Origin: Bacteroidales bacterium
Lineage (GTDB): Bacteria > Bacteroidota > Bacteroidia > Bacteroidales > WCHB1-69
Assembly (NCBI GenBank): GCA_024400835.1
Contig: JAKSMC010000033.1
Span: forward strand, 1 to 38,963
Direction of reading: 5' to 3'
DNA length: 38,963 bases
A program made the translations under genes and the position numbers. Below the pieces are notes generated by a model, which worked only from the letters and a program-made list of their open reading frames with translations, was not told the DNA's origin and made no database searches. Positions 16,435 to 24,322 of the stretch are shown here, piece after piece (the stretch's first letter is position 1; every line of letters starts with the position of its first letter).

Positions 16435-18114
16435 CTATTTTTTTACCACCTTGAAAACTTCCACGCGTCCTTTCTCATTCTGTATTTGCAGGAAAAAGAT
16501 GCCAGAAGCCTGCCCGGAAAGATTGATGGTGAAAACTTCGTCAGACATCGGGGCCCAAGTGGCATCGACGATCTGTCCGTTGAGGTTGAAAAGACAGTAT
16601 CTGACGGCGTGGCCTTGTGCGTTTCCTAACGTCACGCGGTCGGTGCAGGGATTCGGATAGAGTGTGTAGTCGGAAGGCTCCTGATACTCGCTGATGGCGT
16701 CCGTGTGGTGCGCGAGCCAGGCCTGGTAGAAGTTGGGAATGCCATAGCCGGTCAGGGTGTCGGGATTGCTGTACTGGTTGCCGCTTTCGCGGATGATCTG
16801 CATGATTTCCAAGGATGATAATTGCGGGATGGCTTGCCACAGACAGGCTGACAGTCCTGCGATGATCGGAGTGGCGAACGAGGTGCCGTTGCCGGCTTGT
16901 ATGCTGCCGTCGGCACGCACCACGTAGGTTCCCCAGCCGCAGGCGGCCACGTCGGGTTTCACGCGCCCGTCGTAACTCGGTCCGCATCCGGAAAATGGCG
17001 CATAGACGGAATCTACATTCACCGCGCCCACGCAGAGAATGTCCTCCGCATCGCTGGGACGAGCCAGCTTGTGCCAGCTGTTCATACCTTCGTTGCCGGC
17101 AGCCACGCAGACCACTATGCCCTTGTGTGCGGCTATGGTGGCGGCTCGTGAGGCTATGCTCCAGCGACCGTCGCAGGTGCTGTAGTCTAAATAGTGGCTG
17201 ACCGTGTCGTCGAAATTGCAATAACCCAATGACGAACTGATGATGTCGGCTCCCAAACTGTCGGCGATTTCAGCACCGCGAACCCAGAAGTCTTCCTCGA
17301 AAAGGCGCTCCACAGGGACGTCTTCTGTGCGGATAAATACGAAATCGGCGTTCGGGGCCGTGCCCACCATCCGGTATTCGAGGTTTGCGGCTATCGTAGA
17401 AGTGCAGCAGGTTCCGTGGTCGGTGAGGTTGTAAACGGAACTTTCGTGCGGCAAGACGTTGTAGGTGCCGACAATGTGCCCGTTATCATACAGGTCTCCA
17501 AATGCCGAGGTGCTGTTGAAACCTTCCCAGCCACCGTCGATTACGGCAATGAGCATGCCCTCGCCCCGAAAGCCTTCGCTGTGCAGCATCTGCCCGTTGT
17601 GCAGGGCTATCTGGCGATAGGCGTCACCATAGTAGGATGTGTCAATCGCGGGGATGGAGTCGCGCGTGCCCAGTTCCGGCTGTCCCTCGCTTCTGACGTC
17701 ATAGAAATAGTAGGCGTCGATGGACATTATACTGTCCACGTACGGCAGGTTGCGCAACTCGGCAAGGTGCGTGGTGTCGTAGGTGAACACCGTGACGGTG
17801 TTCGTCCATTTGGACTTTGTCCAGACGTTGAACCCGCTGCTGAGTTGTCGGATGCCGTCCACATACGCAGGGTTGACGGGCAGGTCCTCTTCGGTTATGG
17901 GAATGTTGTAACGGTTGCGCTTGTCGATGGCGCGCTGTGACAGAAACGCTTCGGGCTGGCTGACTGAGTAAGGACTGTTGGCCTTGTCAGCCAAATACAC
18001 TCTGTAGGCATAGAGCGTGGTCACAATGGTGTCGCGTTGGGCTGGCTGTGCGTTGGCCAGTATGGGAATCAGAAAAACCAGAATAGATAAAATCTTGAAG
18101 AACTTGTGTTTCAT
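16435..18114 (-). CDS. Subtilisin-like S8 protease with T9SS sorting domain
   Basis: Signal peptide MKHKFFKILSILVFLIPILANA, an N-terminal region, then an S8 domain with D193 (AVIDGGW), H233 (DHGTCC) and S412 (GNGTSFATP), the complete catalytic triad. The last 80 residues (YTLYPNPCTDRV to RVEVFKVVKK) are a type A Por secretion sorting domain, so the protein should leave through the type IX secretion system. The open frame allows a TTG at 18120, but the ATG at 18114 gives the normal signal peptide. It starts 21 bp after the purine permease stop on the same strand and could be cotranscribed with it, although no functional tie is obvious. G+C is high here. Confidence 0.93.
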   Translation of the reverse strand: MKHKFFKILSILVFLIPILANAQPAQRDTIVTTLYAYRVYLADKANSPYSVSQPEAFLSQRAIDKRNRYNIPITEEDLPVNPAYVDGIRQLSSGFNVWTKSKWTNTVTVFTYDTTHLAELRNLPYVDSIMSIDAYYFYDVRSEGQPELGTRDSIPAIDTSYYGDAYRQIALHNGQMLHSEGFRGEGMLIAVIDGGWEGFNSTSAFGDLYDNGHIVGTYNVLPHESSVYNLTDHGTCCTSTIAANLEYRMVGTAPNADFVFIRTEDVPVERLFEEDFWVRGAEIADSLGADIISSSLGYCNFDDTVSHYLDYSTCDGRWSIASRAATIAAHKGIVVCVAAGNEGMNSWHKLARPSDAEDILCVGAVNVDSVYAPFSGCGPSYDGRVKPDVAACGWGTYVVRADGSIQAGNGTSFATPIIAGLSACLWQAIPQLSSLEIMQIIRESGNQYSNPDTLTGYGIPNFYQAWLAHHTDAISEYQEPSDYTLYPNPCTDRVTLGNAQGHAVRYCLFNLNGQIVDATWAPMSDEVFTINLSGQASGIFFLQIQNEKGRVEVFKVVKK

Positions 18115-18135
18115 TGTCAAAAAGTATTTGTTGTA

Positions 18136-19476
18136 TTAGATGAAAATATATTTCAATACGAAAAGCACGGCTAAAATCCACATAGTGATGCTGATTTTCT
18201 TGAATTTCCCGGTGCAGGCGTTGATGGCCACGTAGGAAATCATGCCGAGCAGGATGCCGTCGGAGATGCTGTAGCACAGCGGCATAGCGGTGAAAGTGAC
18301 GAAGGCGGGAAGCCCCTCCGTGAAGTCGTTGAAGTCTATGTCTTTGATGGGTGCGAGCATAAGAAGGCCGACGATGATGAGCACGGGGGCGATGGCCGCA
18401 GCCGGGATGGCCAGGAATATCGGAGCAAAGAAGAGCGCGGCTGCAAAGCACACGGCGGTGGAAAATGCGGTGAGGCCCGTGCGCCCGCCTTGTACGATGC
18501 CGGAAGCGCTTTCCACGTATGTGGTCGTGGTATTGGTACCGAAGCAGGCCCCTGCCACAGTGGCGATGGCGTCCGTCATGAATGCCTTGTTGATGTCTAT
18601 TTTCTCGCCCTCACTGTTGACCTTTGTGGACACGGCGATGAGTGTGCCCATAGTGTCGAAAATGTCGATGAACAGGAAGGTGAAAAGCACAATGACCATA
18701 TCCAGCGATAGGACTTCATGCCAGTCGAATTGGCAGAATGTCGAAGCAATGGAGGGTGGGGCGGAGATTATGCCGTGGAATGTGGTGATGGCGCCGCGTA
18801 CGACTTCTCCGTCCGGATTGGCAATATGGTAGATGGGCAGCAAGCCAAACAATGTGGTGGCCAAGATGCCGATGAGCATAGCGCTTTTGACCTTGAAATG
18901 CATCAGCACGCCGATGAAAAGGAGGCCGAAGCAGGCTAACAGCGCTGTGCCGTGCGTGATGTTGCCCAAGGATACCAACGTGGCGTCGTCATGTACGATG
19001 ATGCCTGCGTTCTGCATGCCGATGAAGGCGATGAACAGGCCGATGCCCGCGCCGATGGCCTTTTTCAGAGAATCGGGAATGGCATCTAAAATCAGCATTC
19101 TGATATTGGCTGCCGTCAGGATGATGAAAATGACACCCTCGAGCAGAATGGCGGTGAGGGCGAATTGCCAGGTGTGCCCCATGGAGAGACATACGGTGTA
19201 CACAAAGAAAGCGTTGATGCCCATACCCGGAGCGAGCCCGAGCGGCATCTTGGCGTAAATGGCCATAACCAACGTGCCTACCAGCGCGGCCAACGTGGTT
19301 GCCGTGAACACCGCGCCGGTGTCCATGCCGAAGGCTGCCAGCGGACTGAAAATCGACGGGTTGACGGCCAGTATGTATGCCATAGTCAAAAAGGTGGTGA
19401 ATCCGGCCAGAATTTCCGTCTTCACACTGTGACGTTCATTGTCGAAGCCAAATGCTTTGCAAAGGAAATTATTCAT
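18136..19476 (-). CDS. NCS2 (AzgA/PbuG-type) purine permease
   Basis: Begins MNNFLCKAFGFDNERHSVKTEILAGFTTFLTMAYILAVNP, the typical start of guanine/hypoxanthine/adenine permeases of the AzgA subfamily; about 12 hydrophobic segments follow, including MPLGLAPGMGINAFFVYTV and FDTMGTLIAVSTK. 446 aa is usual. The frame could be extended to 19590, but that would run through the promoter region of the divergent gene. It probably imports a purine base by proton symport. It is divergent from adenine deaminase with 91 bp between starts, fitting joint purine salvage; a TATCTTTG box (19512-19519) lies upstream. Confidence 0.94.
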   Translation of the reverse strand: MNNFLCKAFGFDNERHSVKTEILAGFTTFLTMAYILAVNPSIFSPLAAFGMDTGAVFTATTLAALVGTLVMAIYAKMPLGLAPGMGINAFFVYTVCLSMGHTWQFALTAILLEGVIFIILTAANIRMLILDAIPDSLKKAIGAGIGLFIAFIGMQNAGIIVHDDATLVSLGNITHGTALLACFGLLFIGVLMHFKVKSAMLIGILATTLFGLLPIYHIANPDGEVVRGAITTFHGIISAPPSIASTFCQFDWHEVLSLDMVIVLFTFLFIDIFDTMGTLIAVSTKVNSEGEKIDINKAFMTDAIATVAGACFGTNTTTTYVESASGIVQGGRTGLTAFSTAVCFAAALFFAPIFLAIPAAAIAPVLIIVGLLMLAPIKDIDFNDFTEGLPAFVTFTAMPLCYSISDGILLGMISYVAINACTGKFKKISITMWILAVLFVLKYIFI

Positions 19477-19511
19477 ATACAGTAAGTTTCTATTTGTTGC
19501 GAATGAGGTCG

Positions 19512-19519
19512 CAAAGATA
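19512..19519 (-). promoter_or_regulatory. Bacteroidota -7 box TATCTTTG for the purine permease
   Basis: Reverse complement of 19512-19519 reads TATCTTTG, matching TAnnTTTG, 36 bp from the permease start. The -33 element is not obvious. Confidence 0.6.
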
Positions 19520-19539
19520 AACAAAAAGCGCTTTTTTTG

Positions 19540-19547
19540 TAAATTTG
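19540..19547 (+). promoter_or_regulatory. Bacteroidota -7 box TAAATTTG for adenine deaminase
   Basis: TAAATTTG matches TAnnTTTG and lies 21 bp before the adenine deaminase ATG. It is only 20 bp from the divergent permease box, so the two promoters overlap. Confidence 0.6.
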
Positions 19548-19567
19548 CAACCTCAAAAAAAACAGGT

Positions 19568-21241
19568 ATGAAAAAACTCAGCGGCCACATCGTTGATGTT
19601 AGGAATCAGCGGATATATGATGGCATTATAGAAGTAGAAAACGGCATTATCAGCAAAATCACGGAATCTATGCAGGTGGAGGATCAGTACATCCTTCCGG
19701 GGTTCATTGATGCCCATGTGCATATTGAGAGTTCGATGCTGCTGCCGGAGAATTTTGCCCTGTTGGCTTCGCGCCACGGCACGGTCGGCGTGGTGACCGA
19801 CCCGCACGAAATTGCCAATGTGCTCGGAGTCCCTGGCGTGGAGTTCATGATTGAGAACAGTCGGAAGGCGCCGTTCCACTTCTGTTTTTGTGCCCCGTCG
19901 TGTGTGCCGTCAACCGACTGCGAAACGGCCGGCGCCCGCATCAATGCCGATGACATTGCCGCCCTTATGCGCAATCCCGATATCTACGCACTTGCCGAGA
20001 TGATGAACTTCCCGGGCGTCCTCTTTGACGACCCCGAAGTGCTTCGCAAAATTGACGCCTCCCGCGCTGCTGGAAAACCTGTGGACGGGCACGCCCCAGG
20101 ACTGCTTGGCGACGGCTTGCAGAAATATATCTCCACAGGCATCTCCACCGACCACGAATGCACGACGCTCGAAGAGGCTGAGGCCCGCCTGAAGTTGGGC
20201 ATGAAAGTGCTCATCCGAGAGGGTAGTGCCGCCCACGATTTCGAGGCGTTGTCACCGCTGCTCCAAGAACACAACGGCAATCTGATGTTCTGCTCCGACG
20301 ACAAACACCCCGACGAGTTGGTCGATGGCCACATCAACTTGTTGGTTAAGCGCGCGCTTAAGAAGGGCTACCCGTTGTGGAACGTCCTTCGCGCAGCCTG
20401 TGTCACGCCTGTGGAACACTACGGCATTCCTTGTGGTTTGCTGCAGGCAGGCGACTCCGCAGACTTTATTGTTGTGGATAACATAGCGGACTTCAATGTC
20501 CTTCGCACTTATATTGCTGGAACTGAATTGCCAGGCAATGTGGACAATGCGGAGTTGGACAAATACTACAATGGCGAGATCTCATTCCCATCCGAGGTGG
20601 ACGGTGAGTGGCCCAACAATTTCCACTCCAAGCCTATCTCTGTTGAAGATTTGAAAGTGGAACCTCTGAGTGAATCTATGCGCGTCATCGTGGCCGCCAA
20701 TGGCTCCTTGCTGACCGGTATGGAAATTGTGAAACCCTTGGTTGAAAACGGGAACGTGGTTTCCGATATTGAACACGATGTTTTGAAGTTGGTGGTTTAT
20801 AACCGATACACTCCGGCCAAACCGCAAGTGGCCTTTATCAAAGGTTTCGGATTGAAGGAAGGCGCCTTAGGCTCTACCATTGCCCACGACAGCCATAACA
20901 TCATTGCCGTAGGCACATCGGACGAAGCATTGGTGGCTGTTGTCAACCAATTGATAGAAATTCACGGCGGCATTTCCGTGTGTGAGTTCGTGGAGGGCAA
21001 GCCTGTGTTTAAAAGTCTGTCACTGCCAGTTGCCGGACTTATCAGCCCCTGCAAGGGCGAAGAGGTTGCCTATCAGTTTGACAAAATTGCCGCTATCTCT
21101 TTCCGCTTAGGCTGCGAGTTCGAAGCTCCCTTTATGACGTTGGGATTCATGGCACTGCCTGTCATTCCCACACTCAAACTTACAGACTTAGGGTTGTTTG
21201 ATGGGGAAAAGTTCGCTTTTACGGAGCTGTTTGTGAAATAG
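19568..21241 (+). CDS. ade: Adenine deaminase
   Basis: 557 aa of the AdeC type: amidohydrolase motifs PGFIDAHVHIESSML, TDPHEIANVLG, VDGHAPG, STDHECT and CSDDKHPDEL supply the metal-binding histidines and aspartates, and the C-terminal adenine-deaminase domain is present to the end. It converts adenine to hypoxanthine and ammonia in the cytosol. An upstream extension of the frame to 19439 would run into the divergent gene; ATG 19568 gives the normal start. It pairs divergently with an NCS2 purine permease, so uptake and deamination of purines are likely coordinated. Confidence 0.95.
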   Translation: MKKLSGHIVDVRNQRIYDGIIEVENGIISKITESMQVEDQYILPGFIDAHVHIESSMLLPENFALLASRHGTVGVVTDPHEIANVLGVPGVEFMIENSRKAPFHFCFCAPSCVPSTDCETAGARINADDIAALMRNPDIYALAEMMNFPGVLFDDPEVLRKIDASRAAGKPVDGHAPGLLGDGLQKYISTGISTDHECTTLEEAEARLKLGMKVLIREGSAAHDFEALSPLLQEHNGNLMFCSDDKHPDELVDGHINLLVKRALKKGYPLWNVLRAACVTPVEHYGIPCGLLQAGDSADFIVVDNIADFNVLRTYIAGTELPGNVDNAELDKYYNGEISFPSEVDGEWPNNFHSKPISVEDLKVEPLSESMRVIVAANGSLLTGMEIVKPLVENGNVVSDIEHDVLKLVVYNRYTPAKPQVAFIKGFGLKEGALGSTIAHDSHNIIAVGTSDEALVAVVNQLIEIHGGISVCEFVEGKPVFKSLSLPVAGLISPCKGEEVAYQFDKIAAISFRLGCEFEAPFMTLGFMALPVIPTLKLTDLGLFDGEKFAFTELFVK

Positions 21242-21338
21242 AATTAAGAAAAACGGCTTCTCGTACGATAAGGGTATAATGAATCTTTATTGATTCTATC
21301 CGTTAAGAATTTGTGATTATTTGGATATTACGAGTTTC

Positions 21339-22181
21339 TTAGTGCTCCATAACTTCATCCAGAAGCTTGTGGAACGCGGGAAAGTGCATGCCGGAATTTC
21401 GTTCTATGATGAGTACTTTGAGGCCGGCATAAGGACGTAGCTGTTTTGATAAAGCGTCAATGTCTGCGTTTTCACCGAAATATTCTTTGGCAAAATAAAT
21501 CCAGAATTGGTAGGCTGTGTCCGGGTCCATGTGGAAGACTTCGCGAAGGAAGGCTTCGTCGTCATAGCAGCAGCAGAGGACGACCATGCCAAGGTCGAAC
21601 AAAGGGTTGCCGCAGGCGAAGTCGCCCAAATCGATGAAGTACTTTTGGCCGTTGGCGAAGATGGCGTTTCCGAACTGCAGGTCGCCGTGGATGGCTGTGT
21701 CAGTGTCGGGTGTGCTTTTGATGAAGGCGGCAACTTTGACTTTCTCTTCGGGCGTGAAGTAGGGGTTTTCTTCCAGCATTTTAAGGCATACATTTTTGAT
21801 ATTTGGAAATTCCCCGGTAGGCAGGTGCGTGTTGTGGAGTTCTTTGCACATACGCGCAAATTCGCGGGCGAACTCCTCTACGCGCTCTGGCTCGTTGCCC
21901 ACGGCGCGGGCAAAGGAGATCTTGCCCTGTATGCGTTCGAAACGGATGCCGTAGCGCCCCTGGCCGTCAGTGACGAAGTCGCCGGGCTTTGGGGTGGGAA
22001 TGCCTAAGGCATAAACTTTGTGGGCCAATTCCAACTCGCTGACGATGATTTCGTAAGGTGCCGCAGCATTGTACAACTTCATCATAATGGAGGGATTGCT
22101 TTTGTGGTTGTAGCTGGCGCCGTTGGCACCTTCGCCGGCATATTCGTATTCGTTGAGGTCTATTTTTTCTGCTGGAATCAT
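21339..22181 (-). CDS. Aminoglycoside-phosphotransferase-fold kinase
   Basis: APH-like fold: an N-terminal ATP lobe beginning YEYAGEGANGASYNH, catalytic loop AIHGDLQFGNAIF (HGDxxxxN) and metal site YFIDLGDFACGNPLFDLGM (D-L-G-D). 280 aa is typical of small-molecule phosphotransferases. The substrate cannot be read from sequence; antibiotic resistance should not be assumed. It is the last gene of the minus-strand regulatory run, 82 bp after the alarmone enzyme. Confidence 0.85.
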   Translation of the reverse strand: MIPAEKIDLNEYEYAGEGANGASYNHKSNPSIMMKLYNAAAPYEIIVSELELAHKVYALGIPTPKPGDFVTDGQGRYGIRFERIQGKISFARAVGNEPERVEEFAREFARMCKELHNTHLPTGEFPNIKNVCLKMLEENPYFTPEEKVKVAAFIKSTPDTDTAIHGDLQFGNAIFANGQKYFIDLGDFACGNPLFDLGMVVLCCCYDDEAFLREVFHMDPDTAYQFWIYFAKEYFGENADIDALSKQLRPYAGLKVLIIERNSGMHFPAFHKLLDEVMEH

Positions 22182-22263
22182 ATTCTATATTTTATATTGT
22201 TGGGATAGAAATTGAATAGGTCGCGGCCAGAGAGCAGTCTGAAGAGGCGCCTATTCTCAAATC

Positions 22264-23943
22264 CTAATTATCAATTCTCAATTCAGTCAAGTCGAAAGTC
22301 TTGTTTACCAAGTATTCGAATTCCTTGTACGCGTCGGTGTCTTTGAGCGAGGAAAGGGCTTTGGCCAGTTCGTGGTAGCGCCAGGCGTGGTCGGCTTTGC
22401 CGTTGGGGGCGTGAAAGCGGTCCCAGAGCTTGTCTCCGAGTTTTTGGTAGTCACGGGCAATGGCGCGCATATTGGAGAGCTTGTCGCCTAAGGCCACAAT
22501 CTTGACTTCTTGGGAAGCATTTCTAAGCACGTCGAGTGCGGCAATTTTACGCTCTTTCCAAGTGGAACCGGCGGGAACCCCGTGCTGGTTGTCGCTTTCG
22601 GCTTTGACGATTCGTGCGACGCGGTCGCCGAATTCCTGGCGGATTTGCTCTACGGTGACATTCGTGTCTTCCACGGTGTCGTGCAACGCTGCGGCGGCAA
22701 GCAACTCCTGATCGGGCGTGATGGATGCCACAATCTCAACAGCTTCCATAGGATGGACGATGTAGGGGAATCCCTTGCCCCGGCGCTCGGTGTTGGCGTG
22801 GGCGTCAATGGCAAATTTCAGGGCACGGTCCAGCAGATTGCTGGAAAGATCGTTAGAACTGCTTTCTATGATGTTTATTTCCTGGCAAAGAGAATAGACC
22901 CGATGTACCCGCTCCCGGTTGTAGTTGTTCTTGCCGAACAACTTGTCGAAGAACGTTTTCAATCCCGTTTCTCCACCGCCATTTTTCACGATGTGCGCAA
23001 TGCATAGATTCTGCGGTGCCACCGAAAGTGCCACTATGTCCAAGTCTGTGCTGGCAAATTGGTGCAGAGCCAGTTGGTAGGCATCGTCGGAGTATTCTTT
23101 GATGAGGCGAACGACATCTCCCAAAGTCTTGAACTGCATCTTCTTGAAAATGGAAATGTAATGGTAAAGGTCGTCGTTGTAAATTTCTGCTTGGTTGATG
23201 GCGGCGATTTTCTCTATCAGGCGTTTGAAGGGGTTGAGAGCCAGAAAGCTTTTGAATGTGTCTCCGTTTAAGGGAACTTCGTCGAAATTGCCGCTGGCCA
23301 CGAGAGATTGGATGTTCCGGCGGTAGTCTATGATTTCCTTGCGGATGCGGCTGAATTGCTCGTCGGCCAATTCCAACATTCCGGCAATACGATTGATGTT
23401 CCGCAAATATTCCCAGGGCACTTCCACACCCATTTTGTAGCCGGTGTCGTGATTGATGGTGGCCCATACGTGCTGCAATGCAGTGCGCATCTGGAGTTCG
23501 AATCGGTAATCATTGATTTCGGGATGCTCCGGGTCTTCGTAGAGCGTTTTGGGAATACGGCAGATATAGTGCAGCGACATATATCCGAATTGGTCCAGTT
23601 CCAGCATTTTGCGTTTGTCGATGGAGTTGGCCCAGTCAATTTCGAAAATCTTGTCCGCCAATGCTGCAATCTTATCTACTTCATCTGTGTAAAAGGTGAT
23701 GACGCGCGCCCCGACAATGTCGGTGATGTCTTTGACGCTGTTGTATTTGTGCCCTTTCTGCTGAAGTTTGCCAGTAAGGCTTTTCTCGCTTTTAATACGG
23801 GACTCGACAGCATTGACGTAGAGATTGTTGCTGGCTATGCACTGCCGCAATTGCGCTTCTACAATCTCTTGGATTTTTTTAAAAACAGGCAACTGCTCTC
23901 GATACTCGTCAAGAATCATTTGGTTGTGGAGGTCAAGTGACAT
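22264..23943 (-). CDS. RelA/SpoT-type (p)ppGpp enzyme with synthetase domain first and HD domain last
   Basis: Residues about 45-170 hold the alarmone synthetase domain (RIKSEKSLTGKLQQKG, DIVGARVITFY, FGYMSLHY, FELQMRT). A middle region of about 200 residues has no known motif. The C-terminus (about 375-510) is an RSH-type HD hydrolase with H397 (IVHP), H421-D422...E425-D426 (ALHDTVEDTN) and D487 (LGDKLSNMR). Canonical Rel/SpoT proteins have HD first, then synthetase, TGS and ACT; here the order is reversed and TGS/ACT are absent. Both active sites look intact, so it may make and degrade (p)ppGpp. The frame allows TTG at 23961; ATG 23943 is preferred. It follows a STAS protein by 64 bp, suggesting coupling to partner switching. 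Confidence 0.9.
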   Translation of the reverse strand: MSLDLHNQMILDEYREQLPVFKKIQEIVEAQLRQCIASNNLYVNAVESRIKSEKSLTGKLQQKGHKYNSVKDITDIVGARVITFYTDEVDKIAALADKIFEIDWANSIDKRKMLELDQFGYMSLHYICRIPKTLYEDPEHPEINDYRFELQMRTALQHVWATINHDTGYKMGVEVPWEYLRNINRIAGMLELADEQFSRIRKEIIDYRRNIQSLVASGNFDEVPLNGDTFKSFLALNPFKRLIEKIAAINQAEIYNDDLYHYISIFKKMQFKTLGDVVRLIKEYSDDAYQLALHQFASTDLDIVALSVAPQNLCIAHIVKNGGGETGLKTFFDKLFGKNNYNRERVHRVYSLCQEINIIESSSNDLSSNLLDRALKFAIDAHANTERRGKGFPYIVHPMEAVEIVASITPDQELLAAAALHDTVEDTNVTVEQIRQEFGDRVARIVKAESDNQHGVPAGSTWKERKIAALDVLRNASQEVKIVALGDKLSNMRAIARDYQKLGDKLWDRFHAPNGKADHAWRYHELAKALSSLKDTDAYKEFEYLVNKTFDLTELRIDN

Positions 23944-24007
23944 AGTGAATGTGGATTTCAAGATTGAAATGATAGTACATTAGGAAAACAGTTCGGCGAT
24001 TTTCCTG

Positions 24008-24313
24008 TTAGTCTTCGATTTTGAAGATGTTGGAGAATCCGGTGATGTCGAATACCTCTTTGACTTGAGGACGCATATGGCGCAGCACCAGGCTTCCCTT
24101 TTTGGCATTGACTCTCTTTTGAAGCATTAGGAACAGACGGAGCCCTTGGCTGGAGGTGTATTCCATATCTGTACAGTCGAATTCGATATTTGGATGCTCG
24201 TCCTGCATGAGTTCCGCGATGTCTTGCTGGAACAAATCTGCGTTCGTGGTGTCCAAGCGGCCCTGCAGTGTGACCATCGTTTTAGTTCCTTCTTTTTTGA
24301 TTGTTACGTCCAT
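24008..24313 (-). CDS. STAS-domain anti-anti-sigma-like protein
   Basis: A single STAS domain of 101 aa (VTLQGRLDTTNADLFQ, IEFDCTDMEYTSSQGLRLF). S54 or S55 stands where SpoIIAA/RsbV are phosphorylated. Such proteins bind an RsbW-type kinase when dephosphorylated. The gene is 9 bp after the SpoIIE-type phosphatase, which would be its activator; the RsbW-like kinase is encoded just upstream. Bacteroidota do not use sigma-B, so the final target must be another protein. Confidence 0.93.
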   Translation of the reverse strand: MDVTIKKEGTKTMVTLQGRLDTTNADLFQQDIAELMQDEHPNIEFDCTDMEYTSSQGLRLFLMLQKRVNAKKGSLVLRHMRPQVKEVFDITGFSNIFKIED

Positions 24314-24322
24314 ATTATTGTT

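Noticed and set aside
16541..17221. 226-codon second frame in the subtilase gene
   Set aside because: Arginine/histidine-rich product typical of an out-of-frame reading of GC-rich coding DNA; the S8 catalytic motifs lie in the other frame.
21339..22181. Antibiotic resistance call for the APH-fold gene
   Set aside because: Only the general kinase fold is visible; chromosomal context is regulatory and substrate residues cannot be assigned.
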